Source of the DNA: Vanessa cardui
Taxonomy: Eukaryota; Arthropoda; Insecta; Lepidoptera; Nymphalidae
Direction of reading: 5' to 3'
Assembly: GCF_905220365.1 (NCBI RefSeq)
Contig: NC_061154.1
Location: 11,408,001-11,472,000, forward strand
Length of the DNA stretch: 64,000 nucleotides
This document shows, piece after piece, positions 11,649 through 24,800 of the stretch; position 1 is the stretch's first letter, and every line of letters begins with the position of its first letter. The notes under the pieces are model-generated. The model had not been told where the DNA came from, searched no databases, and worked only from the letters and a program-made list of their open reading frames with translations. Made by a program: the position numbers and the translations under genes.

Positions 11649-12303
11649 ATGAACTTCATTCGAAAGGTATACAAATAATGCACAAGAACTATATCAGTGT
11701 CATCAAATATATTATTATATACTTTACGGCGAATTAATATTTTACTTGTTACAGGTTTTAATATTATTTTCTTGCACGACTCTGACGCAATGCGTTCGGT
11801 TAAGACGTATCAAAATTTCTTCAAGCTTCGATCCGTGCAACCCGTTATACTGGTATCCTAGACATATTCCAGAATATTGCAATTTTAGAACTACAGAGAA
11901 ACCAGATCCAGCTATGATCCCGTTACTAGATCCTCCTCCCCTACAGCCTATTCCACTTCCTATGCCAGCACCTATCCCGCCACCCCTACCAGTACCTTTT
12001 CCACCCCCTTTACCACCACAATATCCACCGCTAATATCAGGAATGCCTCCTTCACCATTTATGCCTTTTGGGCTACCTTATTCAAATCCTATGTTTCCTA
12101 ATTATTCTCCTGCTTTTCCCGCTCAGATAGGCATGGTACCAGGCTTACCTGGAATAGTTAGTGATGATGGTGGCATAAATATACTGCCTTTCTCAGACGT
12201 ATATGCTGATGTTCTCGAGAAACATAAAAATAGAATGGTTAGAAGAAGACTAAATAAATTTTTAGATAGTCAAGAATATCGTCATCGTCGACGTTGGAAA
12301 TGA
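11649..12303 (+). CDS. Small proline-rich CNPLYW-motif secreted protein (paralogue B), two exons
   Basis: Exon 1 is 11649-11666 (ATG through CGA AAG, donor GTATAC) and exon 2 is 11755-12303 after TACTTGTTACAG; the 88-base intron is phase 0. The joined protein is 188 residues and starts MNFIRKVLILFSCTTLTQC, a convincing signal peptide. Around residue 35 is CNPLYWYPRHIPEYC, shared with the gene at 8853-9378. Next comes a proline-rich stretch (repeated P-x-P and PPPL/PIPLPMP units, about residues 50-130), then a basic C-terminus (RRRLNKF ... RHRRRWK). An AATAAA at 12336-12341 lies 33 bases after the stop. It is probably secreted; the function is unknown and I do not recognise the family. Confidence 0.7.
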
Positions 12304-12824
12304 AAAGTTCTTTGAAAATATAGAGAGATGGGTACAATAAAGTAAATAAAAAAATGAGCCTTCGTTCTTTTAATAAAAAAAATATTTACTTGATGTCCCT
12401 AAAATTGTTGTTTTTTATTTTATCTGTATGCTTAACTACTTACATAATAAAACTTGTAAACGTTTATATTTAAATTTAGAGAATTTACAAATAAATACAA
12501 AATATAAAAAAGAAATATTAATTAATTTATATAATGAAATACCTAAAATCATTTTATTTATAAGGTATTTCTTGTTAGCTAGATATATTCATAGAATACC
12601 ACTTGCAAACTTGTATAGTTTATCAAAGTTGATAAATGATGATCGGCTTAATAAGTAGATATCATACATATATAGATACATCATAGATACATACTATTAA
12701 ATAAAAAAGAACCTCATAAAGTAATAAAATCCAATGTAATTAATTTATTATATATATGAATAAACAAATAACTTAATGATCAAGACTATTCTAAAATAAC
12801 TTTAAAATATGGTACCACTCCTGA

Positions 12825-12965
12825 AAGACCTCCCCTCTACGCTAAGTTATAGGTTTGCATTGGTGTGAGTAACGCTACGTAACAACATGTCTTAGTGTGC
12901 ATAAAATGACTAATGTAAGAAAATAAAAAAAAGAAAACAAATAGATTATATTTAACGTTAAGGAG
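12825..12965 (+). repeat. Short repeat, TGTCTTAGTGTGC family
   Basis: It contains CATGTCTTAGTGTGC, ATGACTAA and AAACAAATAGATTATA in the same order as 40855-40945. A related inverted segment is at 60630-60740 and a weaker one near 56925-56950. Confidence 0.5.
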
Positions 12966-14121
12966 TGTGACTCGAATGAACAGGTAGGTATATTATATAT
13001 ATATATATATATAATGAAAACGATACAATTGTGTCACGGCGGTGAATAAATAGAATTAAGACTTTTCTTGTTTTATTACTAGAATTTTATTTCAAATTTA
13101 ATCGAGAATAACAATAAGCACTTAAATTACATATTAAGTTATTAATAAAATCGTCATTAGCGAATGTTTATCTACCACTATCAATAATGTAAGTAGTTGA
13201 TTTTATTCTATGACACACTTACGTATAAAAATGTAATAATAATAATATCAACACTTATAACAAAATAATTAATAATCTATCAATTGGACGGACTTCCCAA
13301 GGGCTTCATATATATACATACAATCTTAAAATTACTACAAATACTAAAGTTACTTGTGATAATTAATATTAATAATGTAAACACTAATTTTTTTACGACT
13401 TTTTGTCCAAAATTTTACTTTAAAAATTTTAAAATACTTCTAAATCACATTATTTTATAAAATTGCACTACAGCTATGAAAAAATTACAATATAAATATG
13501 AATAGGGCTTAAATACATCCTTAACCCTATTTAAGTATGATATTGCCGCAGAATATTAAAACCTTGATATTACTTCTACGTAACTCGACAGTAAATTTAA
13601 ATTACTATGTAAGAAAAATCTCAAAACTCGATTAAGAACGCGATCGCAAAATGTTAGTTAAAGTGATATTACTTATAAGCGACTTTGATTACAAGAATTA
13701 TAATACCTATTAAAAGGAAAACACGTATCAAAATTGCCTATCACGCTAAGTTACTTTACAACTTTTACGATCGAGTGTAAAATGTTTTAATTACTCAGTA
13801 CGGTTTATTTCATGAGATTATTTATGTCATATTGTTTGCGTGTGCAAAGTTATTATATAAAAAATGATGATATTCATTTCGGATAACAAATGTATATACC
13901 AACTGTATATCATATCAGAACTATTAATACAAAGTGACTATTTGGAGTCAAACATTTACCTAAGACGTTTAAATAAATAAAGTCAGAATACCGAGTCATA
14001 ATACAACAATATTTATATAAATGTCATTAATGTTTCATATTTTTCTATATTAAAATCATATTTGATTCCAGAAATATATTATCTAACACACGTAATACTT
14101 AACAGAAACATTACACAGTTT

Positions 14122-14520
14122 TCACGTGCTTAATTTGTTTATAATTAATCTTGTGCTGCATAATATCGATGAAAGTAAGCTGCTTGTGTCAGATTATCTC
14201 AAAGGGCTGATGGAGCGTGCTGAGTATTATAACATAACGAATCAAAAATCAATAGTGAATGTAAATTCCCAGTACGGAAAAACGACGCGTCTTTTTGTTA
14301 AAACACATGTCGCTTTCATTTTAAATATCGACGTAAATTTTTAAATACTATAGAAGCTACGTATGTCAGAGTCAGATCAGCGGGCTACATTTCTGAACTG
14401 CATAAGCCCATTTCAACGCTGACATTTCAACAGCCACCAGCCCGCGTTAGAGGAATAAACTTCAAACCTCCTCCTTAAGAGGAGACGTTCTTTGCTTAGC
14501 CATAGAACATTACAGGCTGT
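14122..14520 (+). repeat. Split tRNA-derived SINE (family S) fragments
   Basis: 14122-14156 (CACGTGCTTAATTTG...AATCTTGTGCT) matches the SINE middle, and 14437-14520 (CAGCCCGCGTTAGAGGAATA then CCTTAAGAGGAGACG and TTACAGGCTGTT) matches its 3' part. About 280 bases of unrelated sequence separate them, by insertion or rearrangement. Confidence 0.5.
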
Positions 14521-16793
14521 TACTTGATTGACACAAATAGTAATTACGGATTTTTAATCGGCATTTACATAATTAAATGCCATACGTGATAGTATGAAAA
14601 CGTTATCACTTATCAAGCCAATAATTTAAATATTTGTTAGATAGTATAAATTTTTTTGAACGCTGTGATCTAGAGGAATAAAAGCCTTTTTATTTAACAA
14701 GACTTTTTTTGTAATTAACTGATTCACATCCAAAAAACCAATATATATTAAAGATATCAGAAGATGTAGATGGTTTCGGAAGCTTTACGATATAAAATTA
14801 TTATATAAGCAACCACGTTCGTTTCATCCACTTCAAACTATTAACGTGACAAGCATGAATCTCGTGTATCAAAAATGTCGCTATAAATATTTAAACTACA
14901 ATTATGTCCAATGCGTTATAACAAATTGGACATGATTATTAAGTGTTAAACATTAGCATCGTTTGTTATATCTACTATTAAATTCAATTGTAACTAAATC
15001 ATTAATTCGAAAAGTTAATTTGTTTTACAAATTGTAATGAATACTTCTTATTTCTATCTAACTCAATACTTAATCCTATTCGAATTTAATATTCCCCCTT
15101 CATTCTTAAATACTGGAATGTATCGTATGGACGGTTAAAATTACACTCTATAATAATTAAATCTTACATCACCTAAACTAATTATAATATAATAAAAACA
15201 TTATTAAAAAAGTCTTTAAAAATTAAAGCAATTGTCCTGAAAAATTAATGTATAAAAATTTTAGGAAAAAAATCAACTTCTAAATTGTTTTTGACAAAAT
15301 CTTTAGTACACTGAATATAAACGAATAGTATGAATATACGCGCGTACATTATACCCTATTATATATTGTTTCAGAAAAATCCTTACTAATATAAAAACAA
15401 TGAAAGTATGTTTGTATGTTTCACGCAGCAACGCTGTTAGAGCTCGAAGTTATTTTATAGATACGCAGTTTATAGTTCGTAAACTATGGAGGTATTCTGT
15501 AAGAGGAAACTCGAACTCACTCAAGAACATGAGCGAGAAATGTCGGAATTTGATATGCGACATTGACTATAATAATTATAAAATTTATATGATACACGTA
15601 TCAATAGCATATCGTATGTTGTCGAAATTTTACAAGTGAAATACGAAGTGAGTTCTTGCAGAATGACAATACTGACATTCAATTTTGATTCAAAAACAAA
15701 ATTTCCGTATTATATATAAATTCAATACACTAAAAAATGTTTTTGTTTGTGATTTTTCGTTTATAAATTTAATTTAAGTACTTTATGAAAATTATAATCG
15801 AAAATAAAATACCTTCTAGTTATTTTATAATCCGTGTTTTGTTATAAGGTTTAGTCTATGTTACTAACATTATAAATGCAAAGGCGTGTGCTTGGATATA
15901 CGTTACACAAACACTTAAACTGAACGCTTTGTAATGAAATGTGACACGGAAGTAGATTACATCGTGGAATAGTGAAATTACTAAAAACTTTTTAATAAAA
16001 ATAAAAAAAGAACAAAAAAAACTGAAATTGCATTTTGTCGAGCGATAACGTCGAGTAATTCATTATAAACAGACACCGAATTAATTAATTTAAAGACACA
16101 CGAGGATTAGTCAGCTTATTTGAAAAGTAAATACAATACAAATATAAAATATGTTTTTCAAATATATATTGTATATAGTTGTAATAAGATCGATGTACTC
16201 TTAAATCTCATTACGCACTAATATACCTCGCGTAGTACTTCAAGTAATCAAGTCACATGGAGCATTCCTATTCCACGAAATAACTAAAATGTTGATATCA
16301 AATTGCAAAGATATTCCGCGGTATAACATAGGGTTAGACGGAATTGAGTCTGGAATTTAAACGAAAAATGCTTAAAAGACCGCGGTTTTGCTCCGATTAT
16401 TAATACAATGCGACCCGCCCCGGCTACTATCGGGTCCAATTTATATAATACGACTGAATTATGTAAATTTCTTCTTCTATTGGATAATTAGTACAGGATA
16501 TTATCTATACATACAAACAAACAAAGCCTACGTTTCTATAATATCAGTGTAGATATATATAAAATCTTTGATTCAAATACTTCTCTTTATAAAGAAAAAA
16601 CAATATCCATATCTCTTAATTTCAATTTTAAAATGCGTTCAATATTGTTTCAAACTGACGTACCTTTCTGTATATTATTAAGACTTCGTATTACATGAAC
16701 ATAAAAATAAGCGGGATAATGCACAATTACATGACGAAAATAACATAATGATTAGATGACATCGACTTAAACGACAAATCTTAACAAAAACGT

Positions 16794-17123
16794 GTAGTGC
16801 GACGCAACTTAGATGTAGCATCGGCAAATTCAATAAAACCGATAACTGTCGATTTAAACAACCAATAGAAATAGCTCCCTATCGCGCCATTCGACGCTAA
16901 TCATCGCTATAGATTCTCGCGTCAGTTCAACCCGAGAAAGCAAGTGCATGTAAATCGACGTGGCAGATTGACGAATATATGACGTCATATGATATTACAA
17001 GTTATTACGTTTGCGTGAAGATCATATTCGCATAAGAAATAAATATTGGTAATTTGGGATACCGTACTTAATTCGGATGTGATCGGTTTTGCCGATGTGA
17101 CCTCTAAGTTGTGTCGTACTATA
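16794..17123. mobile_element. MITE-like non-autonomous DNA transposon with terminal inverted repeats
   Basis: The left end (about 16794-16843) and the reverse complement of the right end (17082-17123) share GACGCAACTTAGA/GACACAACTTAGA, CATCGGCAAA and AAAACCGAT, so they form imperfect inverted repeats of roughly 45 bases. The interior has no open frame of note and contains a perfect TGACGTCA palindrome at 16980-16987. A related element is at 48125-48640. The target-site duplication is unclear. Confidence 0.65.
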
Positions 17124-17239
17124 AGTATTCCAACGGACATTTACGGACAAATGAACACAAATCGTAACAAAACCGAAGCTGCCCGATCCATTCGCGCAAT
17201 CACATACAATTCTATGAAATACTTACATCTAGATTAATG

Positions 17240-18540
17240 AAAACGAATACAGAAATACATACAAACTACACATTAAAACATTTAAATAAAAAAACTACAT
17301 CAGCCATGCTGAAATATTTATTTTACCAAGAGTTCAACTCTTTAATAAAAGTAAGTAATTAAAAAGTTCATTTTTTACAGTTTCAGAAGCAGTTCGGAGA
17401 AATATATATTCAATTTACGTTTTATTGATAGATAAATCAATATATTAAAAGTTTTTAATTATTTATTTAAAAGTAGTGTCTGAAAAGCTGATAAAAACCT
17501 TTTAATATTTAAAAATTTCATTCATTATTATAGTTGCGTTATTGAATACATGTCTTTGTAAATTTATTATTATATCATGGTCAACATCAAAATTTATTTA
17601 CTTCCCGTATGTAGTGGCACCTTTTCAAATCAAATTCATCCACCCACTCAATTACACACAAAAAATCAAAATCACACTACATACACTCATACACATGTAT
17701 AATGTAAATGCTTGTAATTCAAAACTTGATTATTTATTTACCAGAAATAATATTACCACATAAATATTTCTGGCAACAAACGGTTAAATTATTAATAATA
17801 TAAATGTGTTCTCATAACGATTACCTACAAGTATTGCTTAATGAATACACACATTATAATACCATTTCGTTTTCGTCTACGAAAAAAATTATTATCACTA
17901 ATACTAAATGTATTTAAAATGATGACGTATATACATCCAATATCCATTAAAGATTACATTTTTATTCGTTTGAATACCTAAATCGACATATAAAGTATTC
18001 TGTGTAGTTTAAAATTCATATAATCTATCAATATTATTTCCAAATTTATGATTAACAAACATTTTTTACATAGAGGTTATACAAAAGATCCAATATTAAG
18101 TAATAAAGTATGCATCACAATGCCGTATCATGTTTTAACATTATCAATTAGTGATATCCGACGTTACTCCTTCCTGTTGAGCTAATATTACGTATAATAC
18201 CTGATGTCGTTTGTGATGTCTGTGAACTGTGTGATGTTTCGTAATTCCGCTAATGAGTCGACTAAATTGCTCGATTTTGCGGACGGACATTCGGCTTTAG
18301 TGATTAGCGACGAATGGAATACATAAAATTGTTTTAAATTATAACTATTGTGAAATATGTAAAGCATTCATCCGCTTATTGCAAAAAATCATCGTTTTAA
18401 TGACAATATTACATAGTTGAAACATCATATTGAATATGGATTGGCCACAAATTCTCGATGAACTATTTGATGACGATCTATTGATTGTTCTAGGAAACGT
18501 TCGTAAACGTCACGGATTTACTGCCGAGTGTCATAACCGA
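17240..18540. other. 3' flank of the grindelwald-like gene
   Basis: AT-rich. The reverse complement has an AATAAA at 17961-17966, about 580 bases beyond the stop at 18544; this could be the poly(A) signal for that gene, though other AT-rich candidates exist. Confidence 0.35.
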
Positions 18541-18543
18541 TTC

Positions 18544-18861
18544 TCAGAATTTATGACTAGCTGCCGGTTGTTCGGGTGGAGTGACATTCATGCCCATATT
18601 GTCGTATGAAAAATCTAAGGTCGTATCTTCAGCCGGATGTCTATTACTGAGAGCAGTGCTTATGGTCTTCGGTGTTGTAGCTCCCTGACTACCTTCGGTT
18701 TGTGTTCTAGTATCTAAATCCCTGGCGTTGAGTGGCTGTTGGTTTTGTCGCTTCGGTGGTTCGGTATTTCGTATTTCCAATTTCAATTCGGGCTTAGGTT
18801 TCGGGAGCTCAGCGTGTGGATTGTGATGCGTTAAGTCCGTCGGGTATTGTTTAACGCGATT
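18544..18861 (-). CDS. grnd: grindelwald-like exon 4: cytoplasmic tail and stop
   Basis: It starts after ATATTTCAG and ends with TGA at 18544-18546. It encodes a 105-residue hydrophilic tail rich in Pro, Gln, Thr and charged residues; the near-C-terminal FSYDNMGMNVTPPE is a possible partner-binding motif (inference). Confidence 0.75.
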   Translation of the reverse strand, partial: NRVKQYPTDLTHHNPHAELPKPKPELKLEIRNTEPPKRQNQQPLNARDLDTRTQTEGSQGATTPKTISTALSNRHPAEDTTLDFSYDNMGMNVTPPEQPAASHKF

Positions 18862-21800
18862 CTGAAATATTATACATTATATGAACATTTAAATCGATCC
18901 AAACATTCATCTGAAAAACCTCTATTGATATAATAAACGGATATTCTTATATTTGCAAACTAAATGTATATTATTGAAGGAATGGTCACGTTTATACGCT
19001 TGTAAGAATTAATAACTTCTTACACCTTAAATGCGCCACTGACCGCGAATGCTACAATGTTATGTCCCTCGTGCACGTAATTACTCTGATTCACTCCTGT
19101 TTGAACCGGAACACAGTAAAATAAAGTATTGTTGGGTAGTATTACTTGAAAATAGAATAACTGAAGGGCTTGCAAGCCATCGCCAAAGCTAAATTTTTTT
19201 CGTACTGGATTTTGATAAATATTTTAGAGCAAAACAAAACCAAACATACAGGCACTTTTAATCAAATGTTTTTTTTATTATAAATAAACAAATAACAGCG
19301 GCAAAATGTATTTGGTGGTTGAATTTAAAAACTACAAACTTTCACGTAGTATTTCATCAAAGAGTGACGTTTAAAACAAATTTTTAGTCATAATAACGAG
19401 CACAACAAAATAAAAAGATGATAATATAAAGATGTAAATAGTTTTATAAATATGTCAAGATTGGTTCTACTCTACCAATTGGAAAATTTCAATATAATTC
19501 TAACCTTACTCGGTTGTAACTTTTGCTTGATATATCTCCATGACAGTCTTCCTCTACAGAGTATTATTAGAACTAAAAGAAGTACAGCCAGAGCCACGCT
19601 GCTCACAATCAACGCTGTCTGCGCTTGTCGCTGGACACCTTTACAAAGAAATTTATAATTAAATAAAAAAAAAAATTACTAATATATTCATTCTATACAA
19701 AATTACTGGCATGATAGGTTTATATTATCGAACTTAATAACAATTACAACTTAGTGGCTTGCATAGTGATCATTGCTAATAATAAGCATGCTCATTTCAA
19801 GAAACACATGCCTGTTGATTTCAATTTCAAATATGCGACATGAATGCAAGAAGTATAAATGGCCATTAGCTCGACTAAACAGGTTCGCTATTTTTATTTA
19901 TTAATTAGGTTCCTTTACATAAAATCGCATATAAATGCAAGCAGTCGCAGCAGACTTTTTAAAAATTATGCACGATTTCCATGTATGTGTTGATTCCGAT
20001 TTTTCTTATATAATAATAAATTGTGTACGTAAGGCTTTTGCACTTTAATCTCAGAATAAAAATCATTTTTACAATGCGTAAACAAGATAAAAGTCGCAAC
20101 AAGATCGCAAAGCTTTTGTAACAATTGAAATGGAAGGAGAAAGAATATCATAAGAATCTTAGCACCAACAACTTAAGTCCTTTATGCTCTTAAACATATT
20201 ACAGAACTAACTTTACTATAGATCGTTCTTAAGAGAACATGTCCGAACATGATTTGCTTAAATTTTTATAACTATAACAAATTTCAGACCAATAAAGAAT
20301 CCTTTTGGTCTGGTGATTAAAGTGCTACAAATTTATTTATAAGTTGTATTGTCATATGGATCATATTTTTGACCGTTTTATTTGCTTCCATATATTTTAT
20401 GATAAATCCTTGAGTACATAATAAATAAAAAATACATATATCATTTAATATTAAATTTGCAAGTAACAAAGAAAACTAATGAACTTTTTCTTCATCGACT
20501 CGGCCGGGAATCGAACCCGGGACCTCGGAGAGGCGTACCCATGAAAACTGATGTACACACTACTCGACAACGGATGTCGTCAATATGAATCAAGAACGAC
20601 ACATTCACAGAGATATGTGTATGTTATGTAAAATATATACAATAAGTATTGTTTTATCGCATATTATTCAATATTCGCAATGCAAACACATTTTTATAAA
20701 CTAGAACTTAATAGCTAATAATTTTGCATGAAATACATCTCCCCGATGAAATGTATATTAATACACCATAAAATAAAAATATAATTTTTACTCAATCAAT
20801 TTAAAAATCTCTCTATAGGAGTTTTTGTTTTATTTACTTAAAACCAAATGGATTTAATATCAATAAAGCATACCTATTTGCAATATTTAAATAACATTGG
20901 AAATATATCAATAGCAATTTTATATTTGTGTTTGCCAAAAATTCGCAATACAAAGAAATGTAAAATTGTGATCAATTTAGCACATTCAAAAAGAAAAATA
21001 TTCGCCGAGCAATTATATATTTTTCAAAAAACATTGAATTCGCGTCAACATTTCATATTGTTACTTTTATTAATAATTGGTAATATAAATAGAAATTTAT
21101 TTCACAGCAAATACTAGTGAAATAACTGCATATATCATATTAAAAATTCAAATATTAGTAGGAATCAAGGAAGGTTATTGAATAAACATTTAATCAAAGA
21201 GCAAGCAATGCACAATAATTGGTATCTATTGAGATATTACAATAAAAAGTGGAATAGGTTAGCTCCGTAAATATTGTTTGATGTTGGAACGGCTTGTAAG
21301 CCTCATAAAAGTAACACAATTAAAAAGTATCCTCACTGTTAATATCCGATGGTGGAGCGATGCTTTCCGACTTGCGCATGTATCTCAAGTCCAGCAAATA
21401 TCCTGAAAAGTATAAATTAATATCATTAGCATATTTTATTGAAGTTCAAACATTTTAAATTCAAACGAAGGCAGGTAAATCAACTTATTATGCTCCTCCA
21501 GCAAATGGGTCACCTAAGGTTAAATGGCCACCACAGGTCATGGCGCTGTAAGAGATATTCATTTCTTACATTGCCTTGGGAACTAAGATGTCATGTCCCT
21601 TGCTACACTGGCTCACTCTCACATCATACCGAAACACAAAAATACTGAGTACTGCTGTTTGGCGGTAGGATATCTGATGAGTGGGTAGTACCTACCCAGG
21701 CGTGCATGCACAAAGCCCTACTACCAATAAACTTTATGTAACTGTTCTTTCTACTTAACTGAGCTGAAATGGTCCAGTGGTTAAAAAGAATATCTTAACC

Positions 21801-24800
21801 GATGATTGCGGATTCAAATCCAGGCAAGCTTCACTGAATATTCATATGCTTAACTTATGTGTATAATTCATTTCGTGCTAGGTGGTAAAGGAAAACATCG
21901 TGAGAAAACCTGCATGTGTCCAAATTCATAAAAATTTTGCCACATGTGTATTCCACCAACCCGCATTAGAACAGCGAGTTGGAATATGTTCCAAACCTAT
22001 CCTTAAAGTGAGAGGAGACCGTATTCAGTGTGAAATTTACTGGTTGTTGTTGTGCTTAATTATTGTTTACATCGCGTACTGGTTGGTGATTGATACATTT
22101 CGTTAGTGAGTGTATTTTTTCTTAAGAGAAAATATACCTAGACGTGGGACATTAAGGGGCACTTGGAACAATATTTAAAACTGCGATAGAGATGTATGAT
22201 AATAGTAAACGTCTCTGTGTCAATAGCTCATTATACAAAAGCACGATCTGCAAGCACACAGAAGCAACTAATTAAGTCGGAGTAGCATTTGCTCTGTTTA
22301 TATGCGGACAGTACTTTTTAAATTAAAGAAAAACTAATTACATTTTTTACGCAAACACATTTTCTTTTAAGTTCAAACAACCAATAGACAATATTTTCAT
22401 TTTTTATTAACTAGCTACTTTTCCTGGCTTCAAACTGGTAAGTACAATAAGGATTTTAACAATTTATGAATTGGAGAATAAACATGAAGAAAAAATATTA
22501 TTTTTATAAGTTAAAATTCACAACTTTTCTCTCATACAATATGCACGTATTATACATAGAAACCTACCTTCCTTCATTCTCTGTGTTTATTGAGAAAACC
22601 GCATTAAAATCCGTTGCATAGTTTAAAAGGTCTAAGCTTACAGACGGTGGAAAGCGACTTTGCGAATTATACTACGTTAATATACTGAACGTATGTATAT
22701 TAAATTATCGTTTGTTATTTTTACGTTTATTATAAATAAACATGTTAAAACGTACAAAGAATATATATTATCTATATTGTATCTTCTAAGCTCCATACGA
22801 ATAAATAAAAACACTTCTAAAGAGAGTTGTAGTTGTAGTATCGACTTTGTCTACTTCAACATTCATAATGTATCTCAGCAGAGTAAATACCTAACTAGTC
22901 AAAGGCAGCTTTAAAATTATAGACAATACCGTCCACGCTTCTGGAAAAAATGTTGTAAATATAAAATTTATGATATTTGCTTCGAACAAAATTCTCATAT
23001 ATTGCTTGACAGGATTTAAAAGGTACGACATTTAAAAAGGATTTAGCACAAAGGCATTTTAATTTTAAAAACTGACTGTTCCTGAGAGAATATTTTCAAC
23101 GAACTTTCATCCGTTACTATTTGTCAAAGGTGGAATTTCCGAGAATCTGCATTGTAATACTTTTTTAGTGTGTTACAGAAGTAGGTTGGGTACCTGTTCT
23201 GCCCTGTACGGTCTGTTACTCGGCTCACACTTGTACATGTTTTACACTCGAACGCATTCATGCATGTTGCGCAGTACTGTCAAAGTCAGCCGACCGTAAC
23301 TTTATAGCATTGTTGCTACCCTCGCCAATGACCTGTTGACTGAGCTCGGGTTATATCAATTTGCCTTGTCACTTAACAACGAAACTACAACTATTTTTTT
23401 TCTTATTGAATATTCAAATCAAAACTAAATAATAATAACAAAAACATATATCGTAAGAGAAACTGTGTGAAACATTACTCTTGTTGAACAAACTAAAGGC
23501 AAATGGCTATATTCGTCGTTAAAAGATTTACGTTCCAGTCCAGTTTATTTGTTTGCATCCGAGCTCGTTTACTGACAATCTGGCTTGCAATTGTCCCATT
23601 GGCATAATCACGCATATTGTAGATACTAATTACGCAAATATATCTATAAGCGACTTGCATTACTTTTTTTAATGAAATGTATTAATAAAGAAGGTAGCTT
23701 ATATTTTATTTTTGTAATATTTAATCGTTTTGAATCATCCATATTTCAACTCTACCACTGTTTTGGAAAACAGAATCTAGCAACAAGAAGAGGCTAAGAA
23801 ACTTGTACTGTTACTCTTTTCAGATAACCAAATTTACATAGCTGTTAGTATTCACAATTATTGTTCTTGATCAGTCCTGCGTTGGAAATCAAGCTTAAAA
23901 CACACAAAAAATCTTATTTTAGTGAAAAATAAGATTTAATGATTAATCTTATCTTAAGAGAATTGTTTTCCTTTTAATTATATCGCTCCATTATACAATG
24001 ACAGGTCACTATTATATAAGTCATTACTTGCAACTCACGCTTTCTTTGAATAAATCATAAGTTGAGATTTGATTCAAGACTATTATTAACTTACATTTAC
24101 GATAATTAGCTAGGCTTTATCTAAATTATTTACCGAGATAACGTAACAATATGATTTGCAAATGGTCTCAACAAAGATGTTTGACCAGAAACTTACATTC
24201 TTTAACCGGTGTGTGAGTGAAACACAATTAGTTAGAGTAAGAGAGACGTGTTGAAGGTGGCGCGTTGCGGTCACGAAACTGGTTGTTGGCTCCGAGGTCG
24301 AACGATAATTAACTCTATGTCTTTAACGTTGAAGTTCATATTCGCTTTTGTTTCCTTAAACGGCCCCCATTATTATTTTATGTACATGAATATTAGTCAT
24401 CGTCATAACTTTACATACTCATCTTAGTTTCACAGCACGAAATGTTCACAGAATATTATCTATTTCATCAATATCTGAGCTCTAAATTAAATTTATGTCA
24501 CCGTCACAACCACTAGGGTTATGTACTGCATTATGTCATTTAGTTAAAATCTGCCAATAACGAATATGCAATCGAATGATCCTATAAATAGTATTTCCCT
24601 TATAATATATCGATCAGTACGTTTTTTTGTAGCCTTCGAACTAACAAACCTTGACACTCCTTGATGCAGAGGCCAGCGTCGTAGTTGTGATCGGATTTGT
24701 TGCAAGCGACGCTGCACGGCGCGCATCGGTTGGTCTCGGGCGAGCAGTACTCGTCAAGTTGACAAGTCAGCTGACCGCATCTGATGCCGTCCAATGTGAG

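Larger units (their letters stand above)
12304..16790. other. Long AT-rich non-coding region
   Basis: No gene supported. Fragments seen: a family T-like repeat (12825-12965), SINE pieces (14122-14156 and 14437-14520), and short segments at 15370-15420 and 15850-15960 that resemble the common lepidopteran ACTAATATTATAAATGC-type repeat starts. A TA-rich tract lies near 12993-13012. Confidence 0.45.

Noticed and set aside
12428..12658. 76-codon plus-strand frame after the proline-rich gene
   Set aside because: Extremely AT-rich codons (Lys, Asn, Ile, Leu, Tyr), no signal, motif or splice context; expected by chance in such sequence.
20497..20585. A functional tRNA gene
   Set aside because: Only the T-arm/B-box is convincing; box spacing and acceptor stem do not fit.
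24544..24726. 60-codon minus-strand frame overlapping grnd exon 1
   Set aside because: It is an alternate-frame shadow of the cysteine-rich exon.
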